NCBI RefSeq assembly: GCF_026342735.1
Contig: NZ_JAPEMM010000002.1
Coordinates: 682,001-746,000 of the forward strand
DNA length: 64,000 nucleotides
Direction: 5' to 3'
Source: Streptomyces sp. NBC_00193
GTDB taxonomy: Bacteria > Actinomycetota > Actinomycetes > Streptomycetales > Streptomycetaceae
The notes under the pieces are model-generated. The model saw nothing but the letters and a program-made list of their open reading frames with translations. It was not told the origin of the DNA and did no database searches. Shown here piece by piece: positions 50,062 through 58,230 of this stretch; within the stretch, counting starts at the first letter, position 1, and every line of letters begins with the position of its first letter. Made by a program: the position numbers and the translations under genes.

Positions 50062-50595
50062 CTACTCCTGTTCGGTGTGTTTGTAGTAGAGGGTGGTCGC
50101 CACGAGGCGGCCGGCCGGGTCGGTGGCGTAGTCGGGGATGGAACCGGCCTCGGTCCACCCGGCGGCGCGGTACACCCGCTCGGCCGCACTGCCGCTCTCG
50201 GTGTCGAGGAACAGCAGCAGCACCCCGGCGCGGGCCGCGGCGGCCTCGGCTTCGGCAAGCAGCGCGCGGCCGGTGCCGCGGCCGCGGGCCCCGGGGTGGA
50301 CCATGAGCTTGCGGACCTCGGCGCGGTGACGGCCGTTGGGCTTGGTTTCCCGGCTCCAGCTGACCGTGCCGTCGACCCGGCCGTCCGGCCCCCGGGACAC
50401 CCACAGGGCGAGCGAACCCTCCTCGACGGCGGGGCGCAGGGAGTCCCACCAGGCGGCGGCCTCCCGGTGGTCGAGGTCGGCGAGGAAGCCGATGGAGGAG
50501 CCGCCGCGCACGACGGCGAGGAGCAGGGCGGCGAGCTCCTCGCGGTGTGCGGTCAGGGCGGCGGCGTCGTCTATCCGGGTGAGGGAGGGGTTCAT
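50062..50595 (-). CDS. GNAT N-acetyltransferase
   Basis: A 177-residue single-domain GNAT acetyltransferase. The acetyl-CoA binding loop is VRKLMVHPGARGRGTGRALL (R/Q-x-x-G-x-G/A) and the C-terminal part ESGSAAERVYRAAGWTEAG is typical. It should acetylate a small amine; target unknown. ATG 50595. It lies 18 bp upstream of nothing on its strand and follows the TRIC gene, possibly in the same transcript. Confidence 0.85.
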   Translation of the reverse strand: MNPSLTRIDDAAALTAHREELAALLLAVVRGGSSIGFLADLDHREAAAWWDSLRPAVEEGSLALWVSRGPDGRVDGTVSWSRETKPNGRHRAEVRKLMVHPGARGRGTGRALLAEAEAAAARAGVLLLFLDTESGSAAERVYRAAGWTEAGSIPDYATDPAGRLVATTLYYKHTEQE

Positions 50596-50612
50596 CCGAC
50601 CGAGGATAGGGA

Positions 50613-51224
50613 TCAGGCGGTGGTGCGCTGGAGCCGGGGCAGGTGCAGATCGCGGAAGATCGCGGTCATGCGCAGGGCGAAGACGAGGCCGGCCGACACG
50701 ACGATGTTGCCGGTGTCCGGGACGCCGGCCCAGTGCAGGCCGAGGTAGGAGAGCGCCCCGGCGAGGGCGGCGGTCGCGTACACCTCTTCGCGCAGGAGCA
50801 GCGGCGGGAACTCCCCGCAGAGCACGTCGCGGACGACCTCGCCGGTGACGCCCGTCAGGACGGCCAGGATGAGCACGGCGACGGGGGTGACGTGCGCGTC
50901 GATGGCGGCGCGGGCGCCGATCACGGTGACCACGGCGAGGCCGACGGCGTCGACGACCATGAGCGCGCGGTGCGGGAGCTCGCGGCGGCGCAGGTAGAGC
51001 ATGGTGGCGACGGCGACGGACCCGATGAGGACGAGCAGCACCCAGTCGTGGGTCCAGTAGAGCGGGTGCCGGCCGAGGATGAGGTCGCGCAGGGTCCCGC
51101 CGGAGATGCTGGCCGCGAAGGCCAGCACGAGCCCGCCGAAGGGGTCCATGTTGGCCCGGTGGGCGGCCAGGACGCCGGAGGCGGCGAAGGCGGCGATGCC
51201 GAGGAGGTAGAGGGCGTGCAGCAT
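50613..51224 (-). CDS. TRIC/UPF0126-type membrane channel protein
   Basis: A 203-residue membrane protein with seven hydrophobic helices and two repeats of the UPF0126 family: FGGLVLAFAASISGGTLRDL and LAVLTGVTGEVVRDVLCGEF. The paired G-G/x-x-R-D motifs are the signature of prokaryotic trimeric intracellular cation channel (TRIC) homologues, some of which also carry glycine (YadS/YicG). Ions K+ or Na+ are likely. ATG 51224. It precedes the GNAT gene by 17 bp on the minus strand, so they may be co-transcribed. Confidence 0.88.
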   Translation of the reverse strand: MLHALYLLGIAAFAASGVLAAHRANMDPFGGLVLAFAASISGGTLRDLILGRHPLYWTHDWVLLVLIGSVAVATMLYLRRRELPHRALMVVDAVGLAVVTVIGARAAIDAHVTPVAVLILAVLTGVTGEVVRDVLCGEFPPLLLREEVYATAALAGALSYLGLHWAGVPDTGNIVVSAGLVFALRMTAIFRDLHLPRLQRTTA

Positions 51225-51333
51225 GGCGCCTCCTTCGAGAGGCTGGGCGAGGGGACCCGTAGAGGTTGCCGGATCCGCCGGCGCGCCCGCATCGGCCGTT
51301 CGGCCAGAGCGGCGGTGCGGACGCACCCGGGCG

Positions 51334-51936
51334 TCAGGCGCCGTCGCCGAGCCGGTCGCGCTGGATCCGGTGCGCGAGGGTGCGGCGCACGGAGGCCGGG
51401 GTGTCCGCGGTGGCCACCGAGGGGACGTCGAGGCCGCGGCTGATCGCGTCGTAGGCCTCCCGGTAGCCGCCTGGCAGGTCCTCGCGGTGCAGCCTCAGGT
51501 CCTCCTCGACGAGGCGTCGCAGTTCGTCCACGTCCCGGGGCGTGAAGCGCTTCTTCCCGCGGGCGATGGCATCGACGTGGCGGGCGCAGCGCGCGGTGTC
51601 CGGGTACGCCTCGGCGATCTCCTCGGCCAGGCCCCACAGGCGCCCTTCGAGCCACGGCGCGTCGCCCTGGTCGAGGGAGAGCCCGATCGGCGGGAGCGGG
51701 TCCTCCGCCTTGTACTTCGCCACCTGCTTGGACACGGCGGGCTGACTCATGGCGGTGAGCTGGGCGATCTTGTCCTGCGTCCAGCCGAGACCGGTGAACA
51801 CCTTGATCATCTCGGTGCGCAGCTTGCGCATCTCCTCGCCCGCGCGGATGACCTCGTTCATCTCCGCCAGCATCCGCCCGGCCTGCTCCTCCGTCAGCGA
51901 CTCGGGGATCCGGCGCGCACCCTCTTCACCTGTCAT
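51334..51936 (-). CDS. Helix-turn-helix regulator, divergent from hydrolase
   Basis: A 200-residue protein. An N-terminal helix (residues 10-45) with charged heptads leads into a helix-turn-helix of the sigma-region-4/resolvase type, GLGWTQDKIAQLTAMSQPAV then SKQVAKYK (50-77). The C-terminal part is helical with GLAEEIAEAYPDTARCARHV and RFTPRDVDELRRLVEED and has no known domain. The gene is divergent from an alpha/beta hydrolase, with a 36-bp perfect palindrome in the gap, so it probably represses both itself and the hydrolase. ATG 51936; ribosome site is weak. Confidence 0.75.
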   Translation of the reverse strand: MTGEEGARRIPESLTEEQAGRMLAEMNEVIRAGEEMRKLRTEMIKVFTGLGWTQDKIAQLTAMSQPAVSKQVAKYKAEDPLPPIGLSLDQGDAPWLEGRLWGLAEEIAEAYPDTARCARHVDAIARGKKRFTPRDVDELRRLVEEDLRLHREDLPGGYREAYDAISRGLDVPSVATADTPASVRRTLAHRIQRDRLGDGA

Positions 51937-51974
51937 AGCTCGGTTATACACGGAACCGCGCTCCGGAGGAACGT

Positions 51975-52010
51975 CAGCCATAACCAGGTTGTACAACCTG
52001 GTTATGGCTG
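51975..52010. promoter_or_regulatory. 36-bp perfect palindrome, operator
   Basis: CAGCCATAACCAGGTTGT is followed at once by its exact reverse complement, 18+18 bp with no spacer. It lies in the 87-bp gap between the HTH gene (start 51936) and the hydrolase gene (start 52024). A related half-site, CGGTTATAC, occurs nearer the HTH gene at 51941-51949. It is the likely binding site of the HTH protein. Confidence 0.85.
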
Positions 52011-52023
52011 GCAGGCTACGTCC

Positions 52024-52851
52024 ATGCCCACCTTCTGCGCACCCGATGGAACCCGGCTCGCCTACCGCACGATCGGCGACGGCGACCCGCTCCTCTGCAT
52101 CCCCGGAGGCCCTGCGGACGCCCGTTACCTCGGAGACCTCGGCGGCCTGTCCCGCCACCGCCGGCTGATCCTGCTCGATCCGCGCGGCACCGGCCGGTCG
52201 GCGGTTCCCGAGGACACCGCCTCCTACCGCTGCGACCGGCTCGTCGAGGACGTGGAGGCGCTGCGCGCACACCTCGGGCTCGCCCGGCCGGACCTGCTCG
52301 GCCACTCCGCCGGGGCGAACGTCGCGATGGGGTACGCGGCCCGGTACCCCCGCAGCATCGGCAAGCTCGCCCTGATCGGCCCGGGCACCCGGGCCGTCGG
52401 GATCGAGATCACCGGCGCGACGCGGCTCGAACTGGCGCGGCTGCGCAAGGACGAGCCGTGGTTCCCGGCGGCGTTCGCCGCCCTGGAGGCCGTCTCCGCG
52501 GGAACGGGCAGCGACTGGGACGCCGTCACCCCCTTCTTCTGCGGCCGGTGGGACGACGCGGCGCGCGAGCACCACGCCGCCAGCCTGCCGGTCAACCGGG
52601 AGGCCGTCGCCCACTTCGGCGCCGACGGCGCCTTCGCCCCGGAGGCCACCCGGGCGGCCCTCGCGGCCTTCGGGGCACCCGTCCTGCTGCTCACCGGGGA
52701 GTTCGACCTGAACAGTCCCCCTCGGTCGACGGCCGAGCTCGCGGCACTGTTCCCCGACGCCACGCTCTCGGTGCAGGCCGGAGCCGGCCATTACCCCTGG
52801 GTCGACGATGCCGGACGGTTCGCGGCGGCCGTCTCGGCGTTCCTGGGGTGA
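52024..52851 (+). CDS. Alpha/beta hydrolase (proline iminopeptidase-like)
   Basis: A 275-residue alpha/beta hydrolase close to proline iminopeptidases. Oxyanion CIPGGPADARYLGDLGGL, then LLDPRGTGRS, the nucleophile Ser95 in LLGHSAGANVAMGYAA, the acid in LLTGEFDLNSPP and the His in QAGAGHYPWVDD. It could free an N-terminal Pro or hydrolyse a small ester or amide. The ATG 52024 is 13 bases after the palindrome, so a repressor there would block transcription, and the message may be leaderless or nearly so. The substrate may be the effector of the HTH protein; inference only. Confidence 0.85.
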   Translation: MPTFCAPDGTRLAYRTIGDGDPLLCIPGGPADARYLGDLGGLSRHRRLILLDPRGTGRSAVPEDTASYRCDRLVEDVEALRAHLGLARPDLLGHSAGANVAMGYAARYPRSIGKLALIGPGTRAVGIEITGATRLELARLRKDEPWFPAAFAALEAVSAGTGSDWDAVTPFFCGRWDDAAREHHAASLPVNREAVAHFGADGAFAPEATRAALAAFGAPVLLLTGEFDLNSPPRSTAELAALFPDATLSVQAGAGHYPWVDDAGRFAAAVSAFLG

Positions 52852-52881
52852 TGGCCCGCCGGGTGACGACCCGCCCGCCGC

Positions 52882-54006
52882 CTACGGGGCCGCAAGCTCC
52901 GCGAAGTCCGCGACCAGGCCCCGGTGGTGGCCGGCCGTGCCCAGGGCCAGGGAGTCGGCCTTGGCCCGCTTGAGGTACAGGTGCGCCGGGTGCTCCCAGG
53001 TCATGCCGATGCCGCCGTGGAGCTGCACGCACTCCTCGGCCGCCCGGACGGCCACGCCCGAGCAGTAGGCCTGGGCCACCGCCACCGTGAGCGGCGCGTC
53101 GGCGGCGCCGGTCGCGAGGGCGTCGGCCGCGGCACGGGCCGCCGCGCGGGCGGAGGCCACGTCCAGCCAGAGCCGGGCGAGGCGGTGCTTGATGGCCTGG
53201 AAGGAGCCGAGGGGGCGGTTGAACTGGTGGCGGGTGCGCAGGTACGCCACCGTCTCCGTCAGGCACCACTCGGCGATCCCGAGCTGTTCCGAAGCGAGCA
53301 GCCCGGCCCCCGAGAGCAGGGCCCCGGCGATGGCCGCGCGGGCGGTGGCCGGGTCGGCGAGCCGGGTTCCGGCGGCTCCGTCGAGGTGGACGGTGGCCAG
53401 GGGGCGGGTCAGGTCCAGCGCCACCAGCGGGGTCCGCGAGACCCCCGCCGCGTCGGCCGGTACGGCGTACAGCCCGGTGTCGGCGAGGACCAGCAGCACG
53501 TCCGCGCAGACGGCGTCGGCGACGGAGCCGACGCTCCCGCTCAGCGAGCCCGCGCCGGAGTCCCGTACCGGTGCCGGCAGGGGCGCGCCCGGGGCCAGGG
53601 TCAGGGGCAGCGCGGGCACGCAGATCCGGCGGCCCGCCGCGAGTTCCCGCAGGAGGTCGGCGGACTCCGCGCTCTCGCAGCCGAGCAGGATCTCCGTGGC
53701 CAGGACCGAGCTCGTGAGGTACGGGGCCGGCGCCGCGGCCCGGCCGAGCTCCTCCAGGACCACGGCCGCCTCCCGGTGGCCCGCGCCCTGCCCGCCCAGC
53801 TTCTCCGGTACGAGGAGTCCCGCCGCGCCGATCCCGGCGGCGAGCACCCGCCACAGTTCCGGGTCGTGGGGCTCGGCCCCCTCGATCCGGGCGAGGACGG
53901 CCGCGGAGTCGCAGCGGGCGGCGAGCAGGGAGCGTACCGCCGTGCGGAGTTCCTCCTCGGTCTCGGAGTACAGCAGGTCCAGCGGAGCCGCGGCGGGAGA
54001 GCTCAT
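52882..54006 (-). CDS. Acyl-CoA dehydrogenase, smaller partner
   Basis: A 374-residue acyl-CoA dehydrogenase. N-terminal helices, a middle beta domain with changed FAD-contact motifs, and the C-terminal four-helix part (YLRTRHQFNRPLGSFQAIKH and QLHGGIGMTWEHPAHLYLKR) are present. It is translationally coupled to the preceding 400-residue acyl-CoA dehydrogenase by ATGA. Adjacent pairs of this size form alpha2beta2 enzymes (ChsE/FadE type) in actinobacteria, which act on bulky acyl-CoA such as sterol side chains. Last gene of a three-gene operon. Confidence 0.85.
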   Translation of the reverse strand: MSSPAAAPLDLLYSETEEELRTAVRSLLAARCDSAAVLARIEGAEPHDPELWRVLAAGIGAAGLLVPEKLGGQGAGHREAAVVLEELGRAAAPAPYLTSSVLATEILLGCESAESADLLRELAAGRRICVPALPLTLAPGAPLPAPVRDSGAGSLSGSVGSVADAVCADVLLVLADTGLYAVPADAAGVSRTPLVALDLTRPLATVHLDGAAGTRLADPATARAAIAGALLSGAGLLASEQLGIAEWCLTETVAYLRTRHQFNRPLGSFQAIKHRLARLWLDVASARAAARAAADALATGAADAPLTVAVAQAYCSGVAVRAAEECVQLHGGIGMTWEHPAHLYLKRAKADSLALGTAGHHRGLVADFAELAAP

Positions 54007-55205
54007 CGGGCCAGGTCCTTCCAGGCGAGGTCCTTGTCGTCGCGCGGCTCGGCGGGCAGGCCGAGGACGCGTTCGGCGACGATGTTGAGGAGGATTTCGC
54101 TGGTGCCGCCCTCGATGCTGTTGCCCTTGGCGCGCAGGTAGCGGTAGCCGGCGTCGCGGCCGGTGAAATCGACGATCTCGGGGCGGCGAAGGGTCCAGTC
54201 CTCGTACAACAGGCCCTCTTCTCCGAGGAGTTCCACCTCCAGCCCGCTGATCTCCTGGTTGAGGCGGGCGAAGGTCAGCTTCATGCCCGAGCCCTCGGGC
54301 CCGGGCTGGCCCTGGGCGAGCTGCTGGCGCAGCCGCTCTCCGGTCAGCCGGGCGACCTCGGCCTCGACCCACAATTCCAGCAGCCGCTGGTGCAGGTCGG
54401 GCGTCCGCAGCTCCGGCCGCTCGCGCCAGGCGGCGGCGACCGGGGCGATCATGCCGCCCTCGCGCGGGATCCGCATGCCGCCGATGGAGACGCGTTCGTT
54501 CATCAGGGTGGTGCGGGCCACCGCCCAGCCCTGGCCGACCTCGCCGAGGCGGTGGGCGTCGGGGATCCGGACGCCGGTCAGGAAGACCTCGTTGAACTCG
54601 GCCTCGCCGGTGATCTGGCGCAGCGGACGCACCTCGACGCCGGGCGCGGTCATATCGCACAGGAAGTAGGTGATGCCCTGGTGCTTGGGCAGCGCCGGGT
54701 CGGTGCGGGCGATCAGGATGGCCCAGCGGGCGGTGTGGGCGCTGGAGGTCCACACCTTCTGGCCGTCCACCACCCAGTCCCCGTCGTCCTCGCCGTCGCG
54801 TACCGCGCGGGTGCCGAGGGCGGCCAGGTCGGAGCCGGCACCGGGCTCGCTGAAGAGCTGGCACCAGACTTCCTCGCCGAGCCACAGCGGGCGCAGGAAG
54901 CGCCGCTTCTGCTCCTCGGTGCCGTACGCGAGGATCGTGGGCGCGGCCATGCCGAGGCCGATGCCGATCCGGCGCGGGTCGTTGTCGGGTGCTCCGGCCG
55001 CCTCCAGCTCGGCGTCCACGACGGCCTGCAGGGAGCGGGGCGCACCGAGGCCGCCGAGGCCTTCGGGGTAGTGCACCCAGGCGAGTCCGGCGTCGAAGCG
55101 GGCACTCAGGAACGCCGCGCGGCCGGTGGTGGCGGGCGGGTGCGCGGCGAGCAGTTCCCGTACGCGGGCGAGCAGCCGGTCGGCGGTGGGCGCGGCGGCC
55201 GTCAT
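54003..55205 (-). CDS. Acyl-CoA dehydrogenase, larger partner
   Basis: A 400-residue acyl-CoA dehydrogenase with FAD motifs WCQLFSEPGAGSDLAALGTR and DGQKVWTSSAHTARWAILIA in the middle domain, and C-terminal GYRYLRAKGNSIEGGTSEIL with the region that carries the base in the family. It would introduce a 2,3 double bond into an acyl-CoA, passing electrons to ETF. Its ATG overlaps the quinone oxidoreductase stop and its stop overlaps the next dehydrogenase start, both as ATGA. The pairing suggests a heterotetramer. Confidence 0.9.
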   Translation of the reverse strand: MTAAAPTADRLLARVRELLAAHPPATTGRAAFLSARFDAGLAWVHYPEGLGGLGAPRSLQAVVDAELEAAGAPDNDPRRIGIGLGMAAPTILAYGTEEQKRRFLRPLWLGEEVWCQLFSEPGAGSDLAALGTRAVRDGEDDGDWVVDGQKVWTSSAHTARWAILIARTDPALPKHQGITYFLCDMTAPGVEVRPLRQITGEAEFNEVFLTGVRIPDAHRLGEVGQGWAVARTTLMNERVSIGGMRIPREGGMIAPVAAAWRERPELRTPDLHQRLLELWVEAEVARLTGERLRQQLAQGQPGPEGSGMKLTFARLNQEISGLEVELLGEEGLLYEDWTLRRPEIVDFTGRDAGYRYLRAKGNSIEGGTSEILLNIVAERVLGLPAEPRDDKDLAWKDLAR

Positions 55206-56200
55206 CGGGAGCCCCCTGCGGGGGAGGCGGGCAGCGTGGCGTCCAGGGCCGGTACGACGACCAGCCGGCCGGTGGTGGTCCCGTCGGCGAGGCGTTGCAC
55301 GGCGTCCGCGGCTCCGGCGAGCGGTACCCGCTCGCTGACCAGCGGTTTGATGGAGCCGTCGGCGGCGAGCCGGGTGAGCTCGGCGTGGCAGGCGGCGATC
55401 GCGGCCGGGTCCTTGGCGGCGTACAGGCCCCAGTGGAGGCCGAGGATCGCGTAGTTCTTGACGAGGGCGTGGTTCAGCGCGGGGGTGGGGATGGTGCCGC
55501 TCGCGAAGCCGACCACGACGATCCGGCCTTCGAAGGCCACGCACTTGGCCGAGGCGGTGTAGGCCTCGCCGCCGACCGGGTCGTAGACCACGTCGGCCCC
55601 GCGTCCGCCGGTGAACTCCTTGACCCGGGCGACCAGTTCCTCGCTGGTGCGGTCGATGACGAGATCGCAGCCGAGCTCCTCGGCGGCGCGCACCTTGGCC
55701 TTGCCGCCGACGACCCCGATGACGGTGGCTCCGGCGGCCTTGCCGAGCTGGACGGCGGCGCTGCCGACCCCGCCGGCGGCGGCGTGCACGAGGAGGGTCT
55801 CGCCGGCCCGGATCCCGGCCCGCCGGTGCAGGCCGAACCAGCCCGTCTGGTAGCCGATGTGCAGGGCGGCCGCCTCGGCGTCGTCGAGGGTGTCCGGGGC
55901 GGGGAGCAGGGCGCGCGCGGGGGCGGTGACGTACTCGGCGAAACCGCCGTGCGGCAGGCTCGGGTTGGCGATGACGCGGCGGCCGTCGTCGGTCTCGCCG
56001 CAGATCTCGACGCCGGGGGTGAAGGGGAGCGGCGGGCGGATCTGGTACTGGCCGCGCACGAGCAGCGCGTCGGGGAAGTTGACGTTGGCGGCGAGCACCT
56101 TGAGCCTCACCTCGCCCTCGCCGGGCACCGGTTCGGGAACCTCTTCGAGGCGCATGGCCTCGCGGGGCTCGCCGGGGGTGTGTACTCGCCATGCCTGCAT
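55202..56200 (-). CDS. NADPH:quinone oxidoreductase-like zinc-independent MDR
   Basis: A 332-residue medium-chain dehydrogenase/reductase of the quinone-oxidoreductase group. GroES-like N domain with NVNFPDALLVRGQYQIRPPL, Rossmann part with LLVHAAAGGVGSAAVQLGKA and the later VVGFASGTIP. No structural zinc Cys cluster is visible. It reduces quinones or enoyl-type C=C bonds with NADPH. First gene of the operon with the two acyl-CoA dehydrogenases. A TetR-type palindrome lies about 48 bp upstream of its ATG at 56200. Confidence 0.9.
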   Translation of the reverse strand: MQAWRVHTPGEPREAMRLEEVPEPVPGEGEVRLKVLAANVNFPDALLVRGQYQIRPPLPFTPGVEICGETDDGRRVIANPSLPHGGFAEYVTAPARALLPAPDTLDDAEAAALHIGYQTGWFGLHRRAGIRAGETLLVHAAAGGVGSAAVQLGKAAGATVIGVVGGKAKVRAAEELGCDLVIDRTSEELVARVKEFTGGRGADVVYDPVGGEAYTASAKCVAFEGRIVVVGFASGTIPTPALNHALVKNYAILGLHWGLYAAKDPAAIAACHAELTRLAADGSIKPLVSERVPLAGAADAVQRLADGTTTGRLVVVPALDATLPASPAGGSR

Positions 56201-56504
56201 CCGGGGCCTCCAGCCGCCGACGGGGAACCACGCCTCGCGGGCATACTAAGCGGTCGCTTGCACTGCTGTGAACCGGTGGGACCGGACGAGATCCACGAAC
56301 GCGGTCCGTGGCTCCGGGAAGATACCGGTACCGGGGCATCCGGCGCCCGGCACCTGCGTCCCGGACACGTGCATCCAGGACACCGCGCCGGCGCAGGGGG
56401 TCCTGGACCCGCCTCCTCCCCCGGGTGCCACAGCCGCGGGCCCGGTCGAGCGGCGTTTGTCCGGGCCATGGCGCTCTGAGCGTTCGCACGCTATCGATGG
56501 CCGC
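56201..56504. other. 304-bp divergent intergenic region
   Basis: The gap between the quinone oxidoreductase and SDR genes carries no gene. It must contain promoters for both sides. Besides the AAGCG-GT-CGCTT palindrome, the direct repeat ATCGATGGCCG occurs on both sides of the SDR start (56493 and 56515). Confidence 0.6.
56248..56259. promoter_or_regulatory. TetR-type operator AAGCG-GT-CGCTT
   Basis: A perfect 5-bp inverted repeat with 2-base spacer, inside TACTAAGCGGTCGCTTGCAC, of the kind used by TetR regulators of acyl-CoA genes in actinobacteria. It lies 48 bases before the quinone oxidoreductase start. The TetR gene at 57555 is the nearest candidate binder. Confidence 0.6.
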
Positions 56505-57425
56505 ATGAAAAACATCGATGGCCGACCGGAAGACCCGCTGCGCGGCCTGCCCGCGCCCCCGCCGCTCGGTTCGGCCGCCCTGCCGCCCGGTACCTTCACC
56601 GGCCGGGCGGTGCTCGTGACCGGCGGCGGGACCGGGCTGGGCAAGGCCATCGCCACCGAGTTCGCGCGGCTCGGCGCTGATCTGGTGATCGCCGGCCGCC
56701 GGATCGAGCAGCTGAAGTCCGCTCAGGAAGAGCTGGCGGCCGTCCCCGGGGCGGGCCGGGTGACGGCCGCCGTCTGCGACATCCGCGACCCCGAGCGCGT
56801 CGCCGAGGTCTTCGACGCGGCCGGGGCGGCCTTCGGCGGGGTCCCGGACGTGCTCGTCAACAACGCCGCCGCCAATTTCCCCTGCCCGGCCGAGGACTTG
56901 TCCCCCAACGCCTGGCGGGCGGTGGTCGACATCACCCTGACCGGCACCTGGTTCGTGACCCGGGAGTTCGGCCGCCGCCACCTCGCCGCGGGCAGTGCCG
57001 GGTCCATCGTGAACATCGGCGCCTCGTACGCCTGGACCGGCGGGCCCGGCTATGCGCACAGCGCAGCCGCCAAGGCCGGGGTGAAGAACCTCGTCGAGAC
57101 CCTCGCCGTCGAGTGGGGACCGTACGGCATCCAGATCAACGGCCTGGTGCCGGGGTTGTTCCCGCACGCGGACATGACGCAGGACATCCGGGGTGGCCTG
57201 GAGCGGGCCGCCCCGGACGACAAGGACACCAGACAGCCCGCCCTGCGGGTCGGCGCACCCCGCGAACTGGGCTGGGCCGCCACCTTCCTGGCCTCGCCCT
57301 ACGCCCGTTTCATCACCGGCCACACCCTCGTGGTGGACGGGGCGAACTGGCAGCGCCGCTCCCTCGTGAACCCCGAAGTGATACCGGTACGCGACCAGTT
57401 GGGTCGGGGGCCGTTCATCCCGTGA
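56505..57425 (+). CDS. 2,4-dienoyl-CoA reductase-like SDR
   Basis: A 306-residue short-chain dehydrogenase. Cofactor motif TGGGTGLGK (39-47) and the NNAAANF motif (119-125) are seen. The active site fits 2,4-dienoyl-CoA reductases rather than classical SDRs: Tyr175, Ser186 and Lys190 with the spacing of the mammalian enzyme (Tyr-x10-Ser-x3-Lys), and the Asn of NNAAANF. It would reduce 2,4-dienoyl-CoA made during breakdown of unsaturated fatty acids with NADPH. It faces the acyl-CoA dehydrogenase operon. ATG 56505 is the likely start although its ribosome site is weak. Confidence 0.87.
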   Translation: MKNIDGRPEDPLRGLPAPPPLGSAALPPGTFTGRAVLVTGGGTGLGKAIATEFARLGADLVIAGRRIEQLKSAQEELAAVPGAGRVTAAVCDIRDPERVAEVFDAAGAAFGGVPDVLVNNAAANFPCPAEDLSPNAWRAVVDITLTGTWFVTREFGRRHLAAGSAGSIVNIGASYAWTGGPGYAHSAAAKAGVKNLVETLAVEWGPYGIQINGLVPGLFPHADMTQDIRGGLERAAPDDKDTRQPALRVGAPRELGWAATFLASPYARFITGHTLVVDGANWQRRSLVNPEVIPVRDQLGRGPFIP

Positions 57426-57554
57426 CGTGCCGGGTGGCGTGGACGTACGCGCCCTTCCGGCCCGTTACGTCATTTCGGCGCGACACGCCATGGTGCGATC
57501 GTGTGACACATTGACCCCGTCCACAGCCCTCGTCCACCCCTTGGAGGTGTCGCG

Positions 57555-58157
57555 GTGAGCACGGTGAGCACGGGCCGCCCGTCCTTGACTGCACGGCGCA
57601 GGGAGGCCACGTGGTACGAGATCGCGGAGGCGGCTGCCGACCTCTTCTCCGAGCGGGGGTTCGAGGCCACCACGGTCGACGACATCGCGCGGGCGGCGGG
57701 CATCTCGCTGCGCACCTTCTACCGGTACTGCCCGACGAAGGAGGACGCGCTGACCCCGGTCCTGACCGCCGGCGTCTCCACCCTGGTCGAGGAACTCGCC
57801 CTGCGCCCCGCGTCGGAGCCCCTGACCGAAGCGGTCCAGGCGGCCTTCACCACGGCCACGGCGGGCACCCGCTACGAGGGGCCCGGTCAGACGGCCCGCC
57901 TGATCCAGGTGATGGGCGGCGTCCCGGAGATCCGCCTGCGCTGGCTCGCGGCCGCCCGCGCGATGCAGGACCGTCTGGTGCCGGTCCTCGCGGTGCGCAC
58001 GGGGCGCCCGGAATCCTCCCTGGAGACCCGCGTCCTGGCGGCCGTCCTCATCGACGCGGTCACCGTCGCCCTCGAACACTGGGCCTCCGAAGGCGGCCGG
58101 GAACCCCTCCCGGCGGTCTCGGCGCGCGCTCTGGCCCTCCTGCGCCTGGAGGAGTAG
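57555..58157 (+). CDS. TetR-family regulator
   Basis: A 200-residue TetR regulator. The helix-turn-helix is in VDDIARAAGISLRTFYRYCP (residues 40-60). The C-terminal domain is helical (ARLIQVMGGVPEIRLRWLAA) and would hold a ligand such as an acyl-CoA. Start GTG 57555 with GGAGG eight bases before it. It lies next to the SDR and acyl-CoA dehydrogenase genes and probably binds the AAGCG-type palindrome. Assignment of its target rests on position only. Confidence 0.87.
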   Translation: MSTVSTGRPSLTARRREATWYEIAEAAADLFSERGFEATTVDDIARAAGISLRTFYRYCPTKEDALTPVLTAGVSTLVEELALRPASEPLTEAVQAAFTTATAGTRYEGPGQTARLIQVMGGVPEIRLRWLAAARAMQDRLVPVLAVRTGRPESSLETRVLAAVLIDAVTVALEHWASEGGREPLPAVSARALALLRLEE

Positions 58158-58199
58158 CGGCACGGCGGCGGGGGCCTCGGGGACCGGCGGCACCCGGGC

Positions 58200-58230
58200 G
58201 GTGCCCCGGTTGTCAGTGGTCCGGGGCACC
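58200..58230 (+). promoter_or_regulatory. Hairpin ending at the start codon of the FGE-like gene
   Basis: GGTGCCCCGG and its exact complement close an 11-base loop and stop directly before the ATG at 58231. It may terminate the TetR message or block ribosome entry; no plain ribosome site is present. Confidence 0.55.

Noticed and set aside
54003..57323. The dehydrogenase frame stays open upstream to 57323 and might be read as a 1106-residue fusion.
   Set aside because: The extra part runs through the quinone oxidoreductase and SDR genes in the wrong frame; the true start is the coupled ATG at 55205.
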